NCBI GenBank assembly: GCA_026826555.1
Contig: JAKSZT010054399.1
Location: 2,724,781 to 2,788,780, forward strand
Length of the DNA: 64,000 nucleotides
Source: Tolypeutes matacus
Taxonomy: Eukaryota; Chordata; Mammalia; Cingulata; Chlamyphoridae
Direction: 5' to 3'
Position 1 is the stretch's first letter, and each line of letters opens with the position of its first letter. The notes under the pieces were generated by a model that searched no databases, had not been told where the DNA came from, and saw nothing but the letters and a program-made list of their open reading frames with translations. This document shows positions 55,979-64,000 of the stretch, in pieces. A program made the position numbers and the translations under genes.

Positions 55979-56332
55979 GAAGCGGAGGTGGCTCAAGCAA
56001 TTGGGCTCCCGTCTACCATATAGGAAGTCCAGGGTTCGAATCCCGGGCCCTCTTGGTGAAAGGCAAGCTGGCCCGCGCAGAAAGCTGGCACAGCAAGATG
56101 ACACAACAAAAAAGAGACACAGAGGAGAGACAATAAGAGATGCAGCAGACCAGGGAGCTGAGGTGGCGCAAGAGATTGAGCACCTCTCTCCCACTCTGGA
56201 AGGTCCCTGGATTGGTTCCTGGTGCCGCCTAAAGAGAAGACAAGCAGACACAGAAGAACACAGAGAGAGCAGACAGTGAATGCAAAACTACAAGGGGGGT
56301 GGGTGGGAAATAAATAAATCTTAAGACAGAAG
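55979..56332 (+). repeat. dimeric DAS-SINE
   Basis: Left unit: GAAGCGGAGGTGGCTCAAGC...GGTTCGAATCCC. Right unit, near 56155: GGGAGCTGAGGTGGCGCAAGAG...GGATTGGTTCC. The linker contains GATGACACAACAAAAAAGAGACAC and the tail AATAAATAAATC. Perfect 14-bp target-site duplication AAGAAGAAATCAGG (55965-55978 and 56333-56346). Confidence 0.97.
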
Positions 56333-56346
56333 AAGAAGAAATCAGG

Positions 56347-56452
56347 CGAGTGGGTATAGCTCAGTGGTTGAGTGCCTGCTTCCCATGTATGAAGTCCTGG
56401 GTTCAATCCCTGGTGACTCTTTAAAAAAAAAAAAAAAAGAAAGAAAGAAAGG
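56347..56452 (+). repeat. DAS-SINE monomer at the same target
   Basis: CGAGTGGGTATAGCTCAGTGGTTGAGTGCC, box B GGTTCAATCCC, GGTGACTCTTT and an A/GAAA tail. It starts exactly at the end of the preceding element's duplication. GAAGAAAT lies on both sides, so the two insertions used the same A-rich site. Confidence 0.95.
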
Positions 56453-56464
56453 GAAGAAATTAAC

Positions 56465-57067
56465 TGATCAGAGGAATTGACTTTGCCATTTTTCCAGGTT
56501 TTCTGAGCTTGTTTTGTTAGGTTTGGCTCACTGCAGTGAATTTAGAGCACCATGCTGTGGCCTTTTCATTAATACCTGGGAAGCCGTCTCTAGCCTATGG
56601 CGCTTCGGTAGAGGAATTAGAAATATATAATTCACCAAGTGTCTACCTTCCTATCTTGTAAGATTACAGTTTTAATTATCCAAGAAAATCGTTTACTCTT
56701 CTCTGCCTTTTTCCTGTGCTTCCAGCAGTCTCTTGGTTTTTTCCACAGCTTTCCCTCCCTCTTTTCTCTTTTCTTTAATTGTCTAACAATTATGTCTTGA
56801 CTACAGGGCATCCATATTTTCCTTCCAATACATTCAGTGGCTATAGTGTGTATTAACAATACCTATATCCATTTTTTTTTTTTTTTTAGTATCTCTTGAC
56901 ATTTATTTTGTTTATTTTTTGAATTCCAAAGACCAACTGTACTTTGCTTAGCTTGGTTAGCAGGAAGAAAATGACCCCTAATGGTTCCAGAATTGGAGAC
57001 CTGGACGCACTGAGAACTGCAGAAATGAAAGCTACAGACAATTTATAGTAACAAAACTGCATCTTTT
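56465..57067. other. no recognisable gene or repeat
   Basis: Unassigned. A T run lies at 56872-56888. Confidence 0.35.
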
Positions 57068-57171
57068 CTTTTTCTTTTCCTTTTTTTTTTCAGGTACCGG
57101 GGCTGGGGATTGAACTCAGGACCTTGTATGTGTGAAGCCAGCACTCAATCAGTGAGCCACATCTGCTCCCC
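57068..57171 (-). repeat. DAS-SINE monomer
   Basis: The minus strand reads GGGGAGCAGATGTGGCTCACTGATTGAGTGC, box B AGTTCAATCCC, GGTACCTG and an A/G-rich tail. The target-site duplication is AAAACTGCATCTTTT (57053-57067) and AAAATTGCATCTTTT (57172-57186), with one mismatch. Confidence 0.95.
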
Positions 57172-57269
57172 AAAATTGCATCTTTTGACAAAAGAATCAA
57201 CTGGGAAAAAAATGATAGCACTTTCCATAGGCATGTGAAAACTTTCATTTTGGTACTATAGCATTGTAA

Positions 57270-57505
57270 TTAGAACCATAGGCTTCAGAATCACACAAAC
57301 CTAAGTCAGAGTGCTGGCTCCATTTACTAGCTTAGGAACTTGACAATGCTTTCTGAGTCTTACTTATTTCATCTGTAAAATGGGGATAATGGCATTTATC
57401 CCATAGAGTGACCAGAAAGATTAAATGAGTTAACTCATGTATTCCACTCAGGAGCTTGTGTGCTCCATAAATGTTGGCTGCAATTATTATAACCATTATT
57501 ATTTT
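57270..57505 (-). repeat. MIR SINE, antisense, nearly full length
   Basis: GGCTTCAGAATCACACAAACCTAAGTC...CTTATTTCATCTGTAAAATGGGGATAATGGCATTTATCCCATAGAGTGACCAGAAAGATTAAATGAGTTAACTCATGT...CTCCATAAATGTTGGC is a clear reverse-complement MIR. Confidence 0.95.
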
Positions 57506-57849
57506 TTTAAATCATTATCATCATTTTTGTTTGACTCATAAACTTTCTCCCTTGGTCTATCCTATAGTAAGGAATTTTTTTTTTAAGTGTAGCCTCTCTC
57601 TCTCTCTCTTTTTTTTAATAATCTCTACAGATGGAAGTCCTTTCCCAGTTAATATTGTGATGAGAATTGCTTAATGATGTATTTCTCCTCCTTTTGTGAT
57701 TGCTTCAATTGTTTCCAAGGCTTGCCCAGTAGAGTTTGATTATGGAGTTAACTGATCCCTAAATGGATAGGGAAGAACATAGAGACACCAGAGAAAATAT
57801 TTATGAAGAGGAAAGCATTTCAGACATAGTATGTATCTGGCTTGTAATA
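57506..57849. other. low-complexity T-rich DNA
   Basis: Contains a TCTCTCTC(T)n tract at 57595-57617 and nothing else recognised. Confidence 0.4.
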
Positions 57850-58050
57850 GAATCAAGCCCACGCTTTGAGCCGCCACCTGGATGCGTGGTTGAGAGCTTG
57901 CTGTTACAATTTCACTCCCTTACGCTTTCCTATGGAGCGTACTATAAAAACAGCAAAATATTAATGACAAAAAGGGGCCTTTCGAAGATGCAGCATGTTA
58001 CGACAAGTTGTAGGGCATTAACAACAATTCTGTGGAATGTAATTTGAGGT
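57850..58050. promoter_or_regulatory. CpG-retaining AT-rich segment, candidate conserved element
   Basis: AT-rich sequence that keeps about eight CpGs (near CACGCTTTGAGCCGCCACC, GATGCGTGG, TTACGC, GGAGCGTAC, TTTCGAAG and TTACGAC). It includes a CCGCCACCTGG close to the CTCF core shape. No repeat matches. Constraint is inferred from composition only. Confidence 0.3.
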
Positions 58051-58884
58051 CTATATTTTTTTTAAAAAAAGCAAAACCCTGCCCTGAATCTATGGCATGC
58101 TTGATTCAAATCGGCTGCTGTGGTCTAACATGTCTCCTTGAATTTTTCTTTTCATTGCTCAAGTTCACATGCACAATTTTTTCTTTTCCTTTCCATTTGC
58201 ACAAAGCATCAAATCTCTCAAGGGCTGGTTTCTCAATATTTTAAGCTTTCCATCTTTATATTTTATAATTCTGGGGTGTGGGGTAAAAAGCAAGAAGCCT
58301 TTAAACCCAGCAAGTAATTTTTCTTTGTTTTTATTTCCTTCTAGAATCAAGTCCTTCATTCTTAATAATGGTAGTCTTGTGCCATTTTAATAGATTGACA
58401 ACCAATCCCACTTGGGCTTTCTTCTCAAGTAATGAACTAAGTGGAGAACAATAAACTCACTTGGTTAGAATCCAGTGCCCCAGATCAGGGGTCTGATTTC
58501 CATGTGTGCAACTGGCTTTGCTGGCTTCTGCCATCATAGTCTAGAGAAAGGTCAGACAGTAGGAGGAGGAAAGGGTGAGAGTGGGCCCGCATAAAGTTGT
58601 CCTCCCTCCACCCCCCAGGATGGGCAACTGAGAGTGCTGCTGCTTTTGGTAGTAGCAATATGGGTTAATTTTTTATACATTTTCTTAGTGGGATGGGGTA
58701 GAAATAATTGCATTGTTTTTCAAATTGGCTGCTGCTAATTTTGAATACGTGGAGGCCGAGGCAGGTCATAATTCATCTTCTGGGGGAAAAGCTGAGAAAA
58801 TAACTAGGTGGGCCTGTTGATGTGAAAAGAGAAGTCATTTTCATACTCAGTTCTCACAGCTTGGTCTAGCAAGAGAGAGCATGT
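58051..58884. other. no recognisable gene or repeat
   Basis: Unassigned. The overlapping frames on both strands at 58165-58390 have no motif. Confidence 0.35.
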
Positions 58885-59075
58885 TTCAGGAACTGTCCTA
58901 AGTGCTTTCTATGTGTTGACTCATTTAAAGCTCACAACGCTGCCATATGGCAGGGGTTATCACACTTGTTTTCTAGATGAAGAAACTCAATCACATAAAG
59001 GTTAAATAACACATCCAAGATTATTCAACAAGGAAATCTCAGAGGTGGAAATTGAACCTAAAAGGCTAGTTGAAA
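58885..59075 (+). repeat. MIR SINE
   Basis: AACTGTCCTAAGTGCTTTCTATGTGTTGACTCATTTAAAGCTCACAACGCTGCC...TAGATGAAGAAACTCAATCACATAAAGGTTAAATAACACATCCAAG is MIR. Confidence 0.92.
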
Positions 59076-59088
59076 AGCCTGTTGTCCC

Positions 59089-59899
59089 ATGGCCAATGAG
59101 CTTGTGAAAAGATGCTCAACATCATTAGCCATCAGGGAAATGCAAATCAAAACCACAATGTGATACCACTTCACACACACTAGGATGGCTATTATTTTAA
59201 AACACAGAAAATAGCAAGTGTTGGGGAGGATGTGAAGAAATTGGAACCATCTGCATTGCTGGTGGAAATGTAGTATGGTGGAGCCGCTGTGGAAAAAGGT
59301 TTGGCAGTTCCTTAAAAAGTTAAACAGAATTACTTTCATTCCCACTCCTAGATATATACCCCAAATAATTGAAAATGATGTGATACTCAGATACTTGTAC
59401 ACCAAGGTTCATAGCAGCATTATTCATGATAGGCAAAGATTGAAACAACCCAAATGTCCAGAGACAGATGAATGGATAAACAAAATGCGGTACGTCCAAA
59501 CAATGGAATATTATTCAGCTGTAAAAAGGAATGAAGTGCTAATACATGCTACAACATGGAAGAACCTTGAAAACATGTTAAATGAAATAAACCAGACACC
59601 AAAGGATAAATATTGTTTGATTCCACTTACAGGCAATATCTAGAATAGGCAAATTCATAGAGGCAAAAAGTAAATTAGAGGTCACTAGGAGTGGGGCAGC
59701 GGAAAACAGAGAGTTATTGCTTAATGGGCGCAGAGTTTCTGTTTGGGGTGATGAAAAAATCTTGGTAATGGATGGTGGTGATGGTTGCACAACATTGTGA
59801 ATGTAATTAATAACTTCTAGTGGTACGTTTAAAAATAGTTAAAATGTCAACTTTTCTGTTGTATATATGTTACCACAATAAAATTAATAATTGAAAAAG
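59089..59899 (+). repeat. L1 ORF2 end plus 3'UTR
   Basis: Sense L1: GGCCAATGAGCTTGTGAAAAGATGCTCAACATC, GATACCACTTCACACACACTAGGATGGC, the ORF2 C-terminal coding stretch, then a 3'UTR with GGGCGCAGAGTTTCTGTTTGGGGTGATG and GTTGTATATATGTTACCAC, ending AATAAAATTAATAATTGAAAAA. It abuts a MIR on its left. It is 5'-truncated, and no target-site duplication was seen. Confidence 0.95.
59275..59643 (+). pseudogene. L1 ORF2 C-terminal relic
   Basis: A 122-codon open frame that encodes the last part of the L1 reverse transcriptase/endonuclease protein. The hallmark stretch EYYSAVKRNEVLIHATTWK and the segment HDRQRLKQPKCPETDEWINK are readable (family forms are YYSAIKRNE and KxPKCPSTDEWIKK). The endonuclease and polymerase domains are absent, so no activity is possible. 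The frame survives by short length, not evident selection. The start methionine at 59275 is internal to the original protein and is not a true start. Confidence 0.9.
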
Positions 59900-60744
59900 C
59901 AAGCCGTGTGTCCTCAAGGAACATTGCCTCTAAGGAGCACAGAAAGAATGAGCACTGGAGGATACAGGGCCAGCCCCATGGAGAGAAATGGTGGACGGTG
60001 AGACATCCTGAACATCAGGAAGATGGCAAGAGGCTTTTAAGAAGGATGCTCAATATTTAGTTATAAGTCATTTCCTCTTCCATGCTGTGCAACCACCTTC
60101 TCCATTTTCCCCAAACCTTCAGAAAACCCTTCAACATGTGGCTGGTCTTGTATTAATTATGCCTTGAGAAAATAACCAATGGTAGCATTCAGTGGGGAGA
60201 AAGGAGTTTGGAATAAAAGACGAGCCGAATCATGTAAGCATTTTATGGAACTTATTGTTGTCTGACTAGGCTATTTTAGTAAAGTGTTAAGGGGACCTAG
60301 AATCCAAGAGGGCCTGGACTTGAATCCTGGCTATGCTACCACATAGTGTGTTATCTTGAGAATGTCCATCCATTTAACCAATACTGCTTTCCCTTGCCCT
60401 CTAAACTCTCACCGCTAGAATATTTGCGGTAACAACTTGCAAGACCTTTTATACAGAATTCACTTTCTGAATGGGAAACTGGCTACAATAGAGTCACATG
60501 CACAGAGCAATGAAATTATTTAAGTTGCACACCAGTCTGGACTCCTGATATGGGCAGGGACCCTGCTACCAAGGGATGCCGTCAACGTGACGCCCATCAA
60601 GAGGGGAAGAAGCAGAACCACAAATACTGGGTGCCAAGTGGTCACTCGTGAAGACAAAATGATTGCTTTTGCATAGAGCATGCTCACAGTGACCAGAAAC
60701 AGTACATCCAAAAACGCATTTAAAACTTGAATTGCATAGGTGGA
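59900..60744. other. no gene; weak antisense MIR trace
   Basis: Text at about 60305-60400 (GGCCTGGACTTGAATCCTGGCTATGC...TTATCTTGAGAATG) is compatible with a worn antisense MIR. Nothing else was recognised. Confidence 0.35.
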
Positions 60745-61423
60745 TGTCGTAGTTTGATATTATTTATGAATTCCGAAAAAAGAAATACAGGTTGTGTTTG
60801 TAAACTGGTCTGATCCTCTGGGCATATTAGATTGTATTAGATTCAGAGGTTTCACTTTTACTTGATTAAATTATGATTAAGGCTTTGATTCAGCCATGTC
60901 AGTAGGACATTGAGTCACCCCCTTGGTGGATGGAGATCCACAGAGAAAATGACACAGCAGAGGAGAGAGTTTGAGTTTTTGATGCTGGAGCCCTGGGAAG
61001 TAAATACACAGAGAAGCAGATATATGAGGAAAGAGAGAAGGCTCCATTAGACACAGCAGAGGCCCCGGGAAGAGAGTCGAGCAGTTCGCCTGATAGTTTA
61101 CAGCTGGCCTTGTCGAGAGACCAGAGCAGCTGAGCCCAGAGAGAAATGAGCCCCAGGGAGAGAGAGACGAGTCTTATTAGCAGCCTACAGCTGAGATAGG
61201 AAGAAGCTGGGACCACGGAGCCTTAAGAGGGAGAAGGAAAGCTGAACCCTCACAGCCATCGGCAGCCGTCTTGCTCTAACACGTGGCAACAGACTTTGGT
61301 GAGGGAAGAAACTTATGCTTTATGGCTTGGTAACTGTAAGCTTCTACCCCAAATAAATACCCTTTATAAAAGCCAACAGATTTCTGGTATTTTGCATCAG
61401 CACCCCTTTGGCTGACTAATACA
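60745..61423 (+). mobile_element. ERVL-like LTR, family P copy 2
   Basis: A 679-bp element, starting TGTCGTAGTTTGATATT and ending GGCTGACTAATACA, with imperfect 5-bp flanking repeats GTGGA (60740-60744) and GTGCA (61424-61428). It is the sense counterpart of 8048-8708. AATAAATACCC at about 61351 gives a polyadenylation signal near the 3' end. The body is AG-rich and has no long coding frame; it is a solo LTR. Two related copies 52 kb apart on opposite strands show a dispersed family. Confidence 0.88.
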
Positions 61424-61989
61424 GTGCAGCTGTGGACTCACGAGGAGAGGGCGCTCCAAGGAGGATGTCCATGGGCTGTTAAAACCTGTTGCTTTGGGGT
61501 TCTGAACATTTTAGAAGTGTCCTTTGTTTTTTAAGTGGAGTATTAGTATCAATAGCTGTGGTTGGCCTGCAAGGACGGGTTTGGCAGACCTCACTTTGTA
61601 CTGCCAGCTCCCCACAGAGTCTTGCTTGTAGTGTGTAAGATGTGTGTGTAGCGTGTAAGATGTACGTGCAGGAAACAGAGTTCTCAGGTTAATGAATACT
61701 CGGTTAAATCTGAAAGCTGGTCATGAGCAGGCTTTTCTCCCCTTTCCCATCTTTTCCTGGCACAACATGACCGACACGTCCCTTTGAAGGACAGCTTGCC
61801 CCGTGTTCAGATCAAGTGTGCCCGGCTCAGTGAAACCATCTTGCCTCAGTTCGTGGCGGGAACGGTTTTGGATGGCATGGGAGGCCCCTGCCCCAGCCAG
61901 TACAAGGTCCTGGAGCTTATAGGCTGCTGGTCAGTGGAGTCTGAGAGAAATACGAGATGTTTTGGGTTTGGTGTATGTGTGATGTGTGC
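61424..61989. other. no recognisable gene or repeat
   Basis: An open frame (61784-62191, 135 codons) starts here. Its first 45 codons have coding-like composition but no family motif, and splice sites were not evident. I do not call an exon. Confidence 0.3.
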
Positions 61990-62260
61990 GGGAGTCGAGG
62001 CTGGGCAGTCCCAGTGCGGAACACATACAGAAAACTCCGAACGCTTTTGCAATTGTTACCTCTATGGTTTGTCATTTATTGTATGGTCTCAATCTGTAAT
62101 CAGTGTGCGATTACCTAATTGTACGATAATGCTCTTGTTTTCTTTCTGGCTTTGCTTTTTGCAAAAAACCGCTTTATCGGCATTGAGCTAAAAAATGCAC
62201 TTTTAATGAAAACTTGAATACGGTATAATCTTTTCTCAAAAATGTTCACCATGGACATGT
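61990..62260. promoter_or_regulatory. CpG-retaining AT-rich segment, candidate conserved element
   Basis: About ten CpGs survive in 270 bp of otherwise AT-rich DNA. A homeodomain-type run GCGATTACCTAATTGTACG lies at about 62107-62125, and TTGCAATTGTTACC at 62047. This pattern resembles ancient non-coding conserved elements. No repeat was recognised. The role is inference. Confidence 0.35.
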
Positions 62261-62639
62261 AACTCCCACAAGGTGTTTGTCAATATTTGCCAGACACTCT
62301 GGGGGCTGACCCCAGAGTAAGAGTGATTGTTATACCACTGACCCCAAGAGAGCCCAGAAGACAAAATCTTATGAAAAAGCATCACCATCTACTTCAAAAA
62401 TCAGCAGTTCTTTTCAGGAGATTATCCTTGGTGTTTATATTTAACATGTGCAGGTGTGTTTATATGTTGTCTGATGAAGAATGACTTTTTAGTTAGGTCA
62501 AGTGATTATTCTTTTAATTTTGCTTAATTTTGATTTTACTAAATTAAATTTACTGCTGTTAACAAGTTGGGTCCATTAGCAGAAGAGAGAAGCTCTTCGT
62601 GATTAGTTAGAGGATGCCATTTTATATCAGTTTCTTCAA

Positions 62640-63890
62640 CAGGAAATCAGTCCATTTAAATAGTGGATTGATTTGTTTCATCCAATTCGTGGACTCAAAG
62701 AAAAGATTCTGGAAGTTTATTCTGTCAAAGATATAGCATCTGCCATTATTTTAATTTATAACTTCACTTGAAAAACTCAACAAGAATATAGAATTACTTG
62801 TCTAATGGTGCTACTACAAATATAGACTTTGGTGGAGCACAGCATCATGGGAAAAACAGTGTTACTACTAAATTAAGAAATCTATGGAGCCGAAATGCAT
62901 TTGGAATTAGATGTAGTGTGTTCATAGTTCATAATTGCATCCAAACAAGCTGTGATAATCTACCAACAAAATAGAAGCTATAGTTGACAGACATTATAAA
63001 TATTTTTATTTATACACTGAAAATCTGAACTACAAAATATTGGTGTAGAGGGATGTTGAATTTAAAAAAATGCTTCAGCCTGGCAGTATGTGTTTTTTTT
63101 TTTTTTCTTTCTGTGTGTTCTTAGATTTTAGTAAAGTTTGAGCCTTTAAAAGGGCTACTTTGCAAATCAACCCAAGCGTACACAATATACTGCCCCTTTA
63201 CTTTTAAAAAAATAAATGAATTCTCTAAACTTTGTTTGCATTTTATTCAAAATCAGTTGGTAATCTTAAATCAAGTATTCAAGAAAGGTGAGCCAAAAGA
63301 TTTCAGCTCTTGTAATTATTGAAAACAAAACTTGCAAACAGGATGCCACTGAAACTTGTCCTATGAAACTAAAGGGAGGAACTGAGAAAATTAAATAATT
63401 TGAATTTGGAGAGCATATAATTCTGTTTTAGAATTTCTTGACTTGTGGGAAGATTCTTTTGGTGGAGCTTTTTCTTTTAATAGGATGGGTTTATAGTCTG
63501 TATCAGAATGGAATGAAATTGAGAAGGCCTATGATTTTGCAGCAACTTATTTGATGAATTTTGTTTTGTAAAATATTTGTCAAAGAAAGTTTCTCTCAAT
63601 GGAGGCATTAAAGATTTAGACGGAAATATTAACACATTTCAATGAGAAAAAAAATTAGAATTGGAAATATCTACCTTCCATTTATCAGAATTAGCTCTTA
63701 GCTTACCAGGTACCTCAGCACCTGTAGTAAGAGTAGTAATTTAAAATACTATGGTCTATCCAGAAGAGTCAATTGAAGATGCCAGCAAATTCAAATATAT
63801 CATCTCTAAAATGCAACTTTGAAGAATATTGCAGGCAATTTAATGAAAAATAAAACAATATATTAAAAATGCATTCTTTAGAAAAATATC
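62640..63890 (+). pseudogene. degenerate hAT-superfamily transposase relic
   Basis: Translated piecewise, the plus strand shows ordered blocks of a hAT-type transposase catalytic/dimerisation region, broken by stops and frameshifts. From 62679: HPIRGLKEKILEVYSVKDIA. From 62804: NGATTNIDFGGAQHHGKN, then CSVFIVHNCIQTSCDNLP. After a 1-nt shift (about 62968-63011): KIEAIVDRHYKYFYLYT. From 63694: ALSLPGTSAPVVRV. From 63815: NFEEYCRQFNEK. In intact relatives the matching motifs are N-NxxFGG, HNxxQTxxDxLPxDIExIV, YKYFxxYT and LPGTxAxxERVFS, and the order is the same. Several lesions rule out function: stops after LPTK, in the region following YKYFYLYT, and elsewhere, plus at least three frame changes and a non-homologous T-run segment near 63092-63110. 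It may be a hAT transposon fossil or a processed copy of a domesticated hAT gene. No terminal inverted repeats, introns or A tail were identified. Confidence 0.75.
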
Positions 63891-64000
63891 AGGGATGATG
63901 TTAGAGAAAGATATGATTCTAGAACTGATCAAAATAAATGATTATAAACTAAAATATATTCTGCTTAAGTCATTTTAAAAAAAAGTCTTGTATTTTTTTA

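Noticed and set aside
61784..62191. 135-codon open frame as an exon or small gene
   Set aside because: The first part looks protein-like, but no family motif or convincing splice sites are visible. The second half is AT-rich and reads as non-coding DNA.
1..64000. CRISPR array, bacterial operon, phage or plasmid system
   Set aside because: Composition, SINEs, LINEs, LTRs and microsatellites are all mammalian. There are no regularly spaced repeats with unique spacers, no ribosome-binding sites and no operon-like frames.

Overview
This is mammalian nuclear DNA. The repeats identify a xenarthran, most likely the nine-banded armadillo (Dasypus) or a close cingulate. The key evidence is about 14 copies of the tRNA(Ala)-derived DAS-SINE family: monomers, dimers and chimeric forms with box A and box B promoter motifs. 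These sit on a normal placental background of MIR, L2, L1M, MLT1 and MER5-type fossils. No intact protein-coding gene, rRNA gene or functional tRNA gene could be supported on either strand. The open frames present are short and lack family motifs, apart from an L1 ORF2 tail and a broken hAT transposase relic. The window therefore reads as intergenic or intronic DNA. Most repeat edges below are good to about +/-20 bp; edges set by target-site duplications (TSDs) are exact.

Layout. 0-10 kb: two DAS monomers at the left edge, a solo LTR with perfect ends and TSD (1463-1932), an antisense L1 piece, two more DAS copies, an MLT1 split by a DAS, a lineage-specific LTR (8048-8708) inserted into L2-like sequence, and a young chimeric DAS (9705-9885). 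10-24 kb: a 25-bp inverted repeat, L1M/L2/MIR fossils, a second LTR family (14836-15294), a TA/TG microsatellite and a DAS inside an L1 3' end. 24-30 kb: the densest block, with a dimeric DAS carrying a GC-rich minisatellite, an LTR invaded by two DAS elements, an MLT1 and a second copy of the same LTR. 30-45 kb: L1, MER5A, MIR and a long interrupted L2, then another copy of the second LTR family (40775-41188). 45-60 kb: MIRs, a 756-bp antisense L1 3' end with a 14-bp TSD, a MIR split by LTR sequence, head-to-tail DAS insertions at one target, and an L1 ORF2/3'UTR remnant. 60-64 kb: a second copy of the 8-kb LTR family, a CpG-retaining AT-rich block, and a degenerate hAT transposase-derived sequence running to about 63.9 kb.

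The elements do not act as a pathway. They form a layered record of insertions: MIR and L2 are oldest, then MLT1 and L1M, then the paired LTR families, then DAS-SINEs, the youngest of which interrupt the LTRs. The points most worth following up are the three repeated LTR families, the hAT relic, and several repeat-free, CpG-retaining segments that could be conserved regulatory elements.
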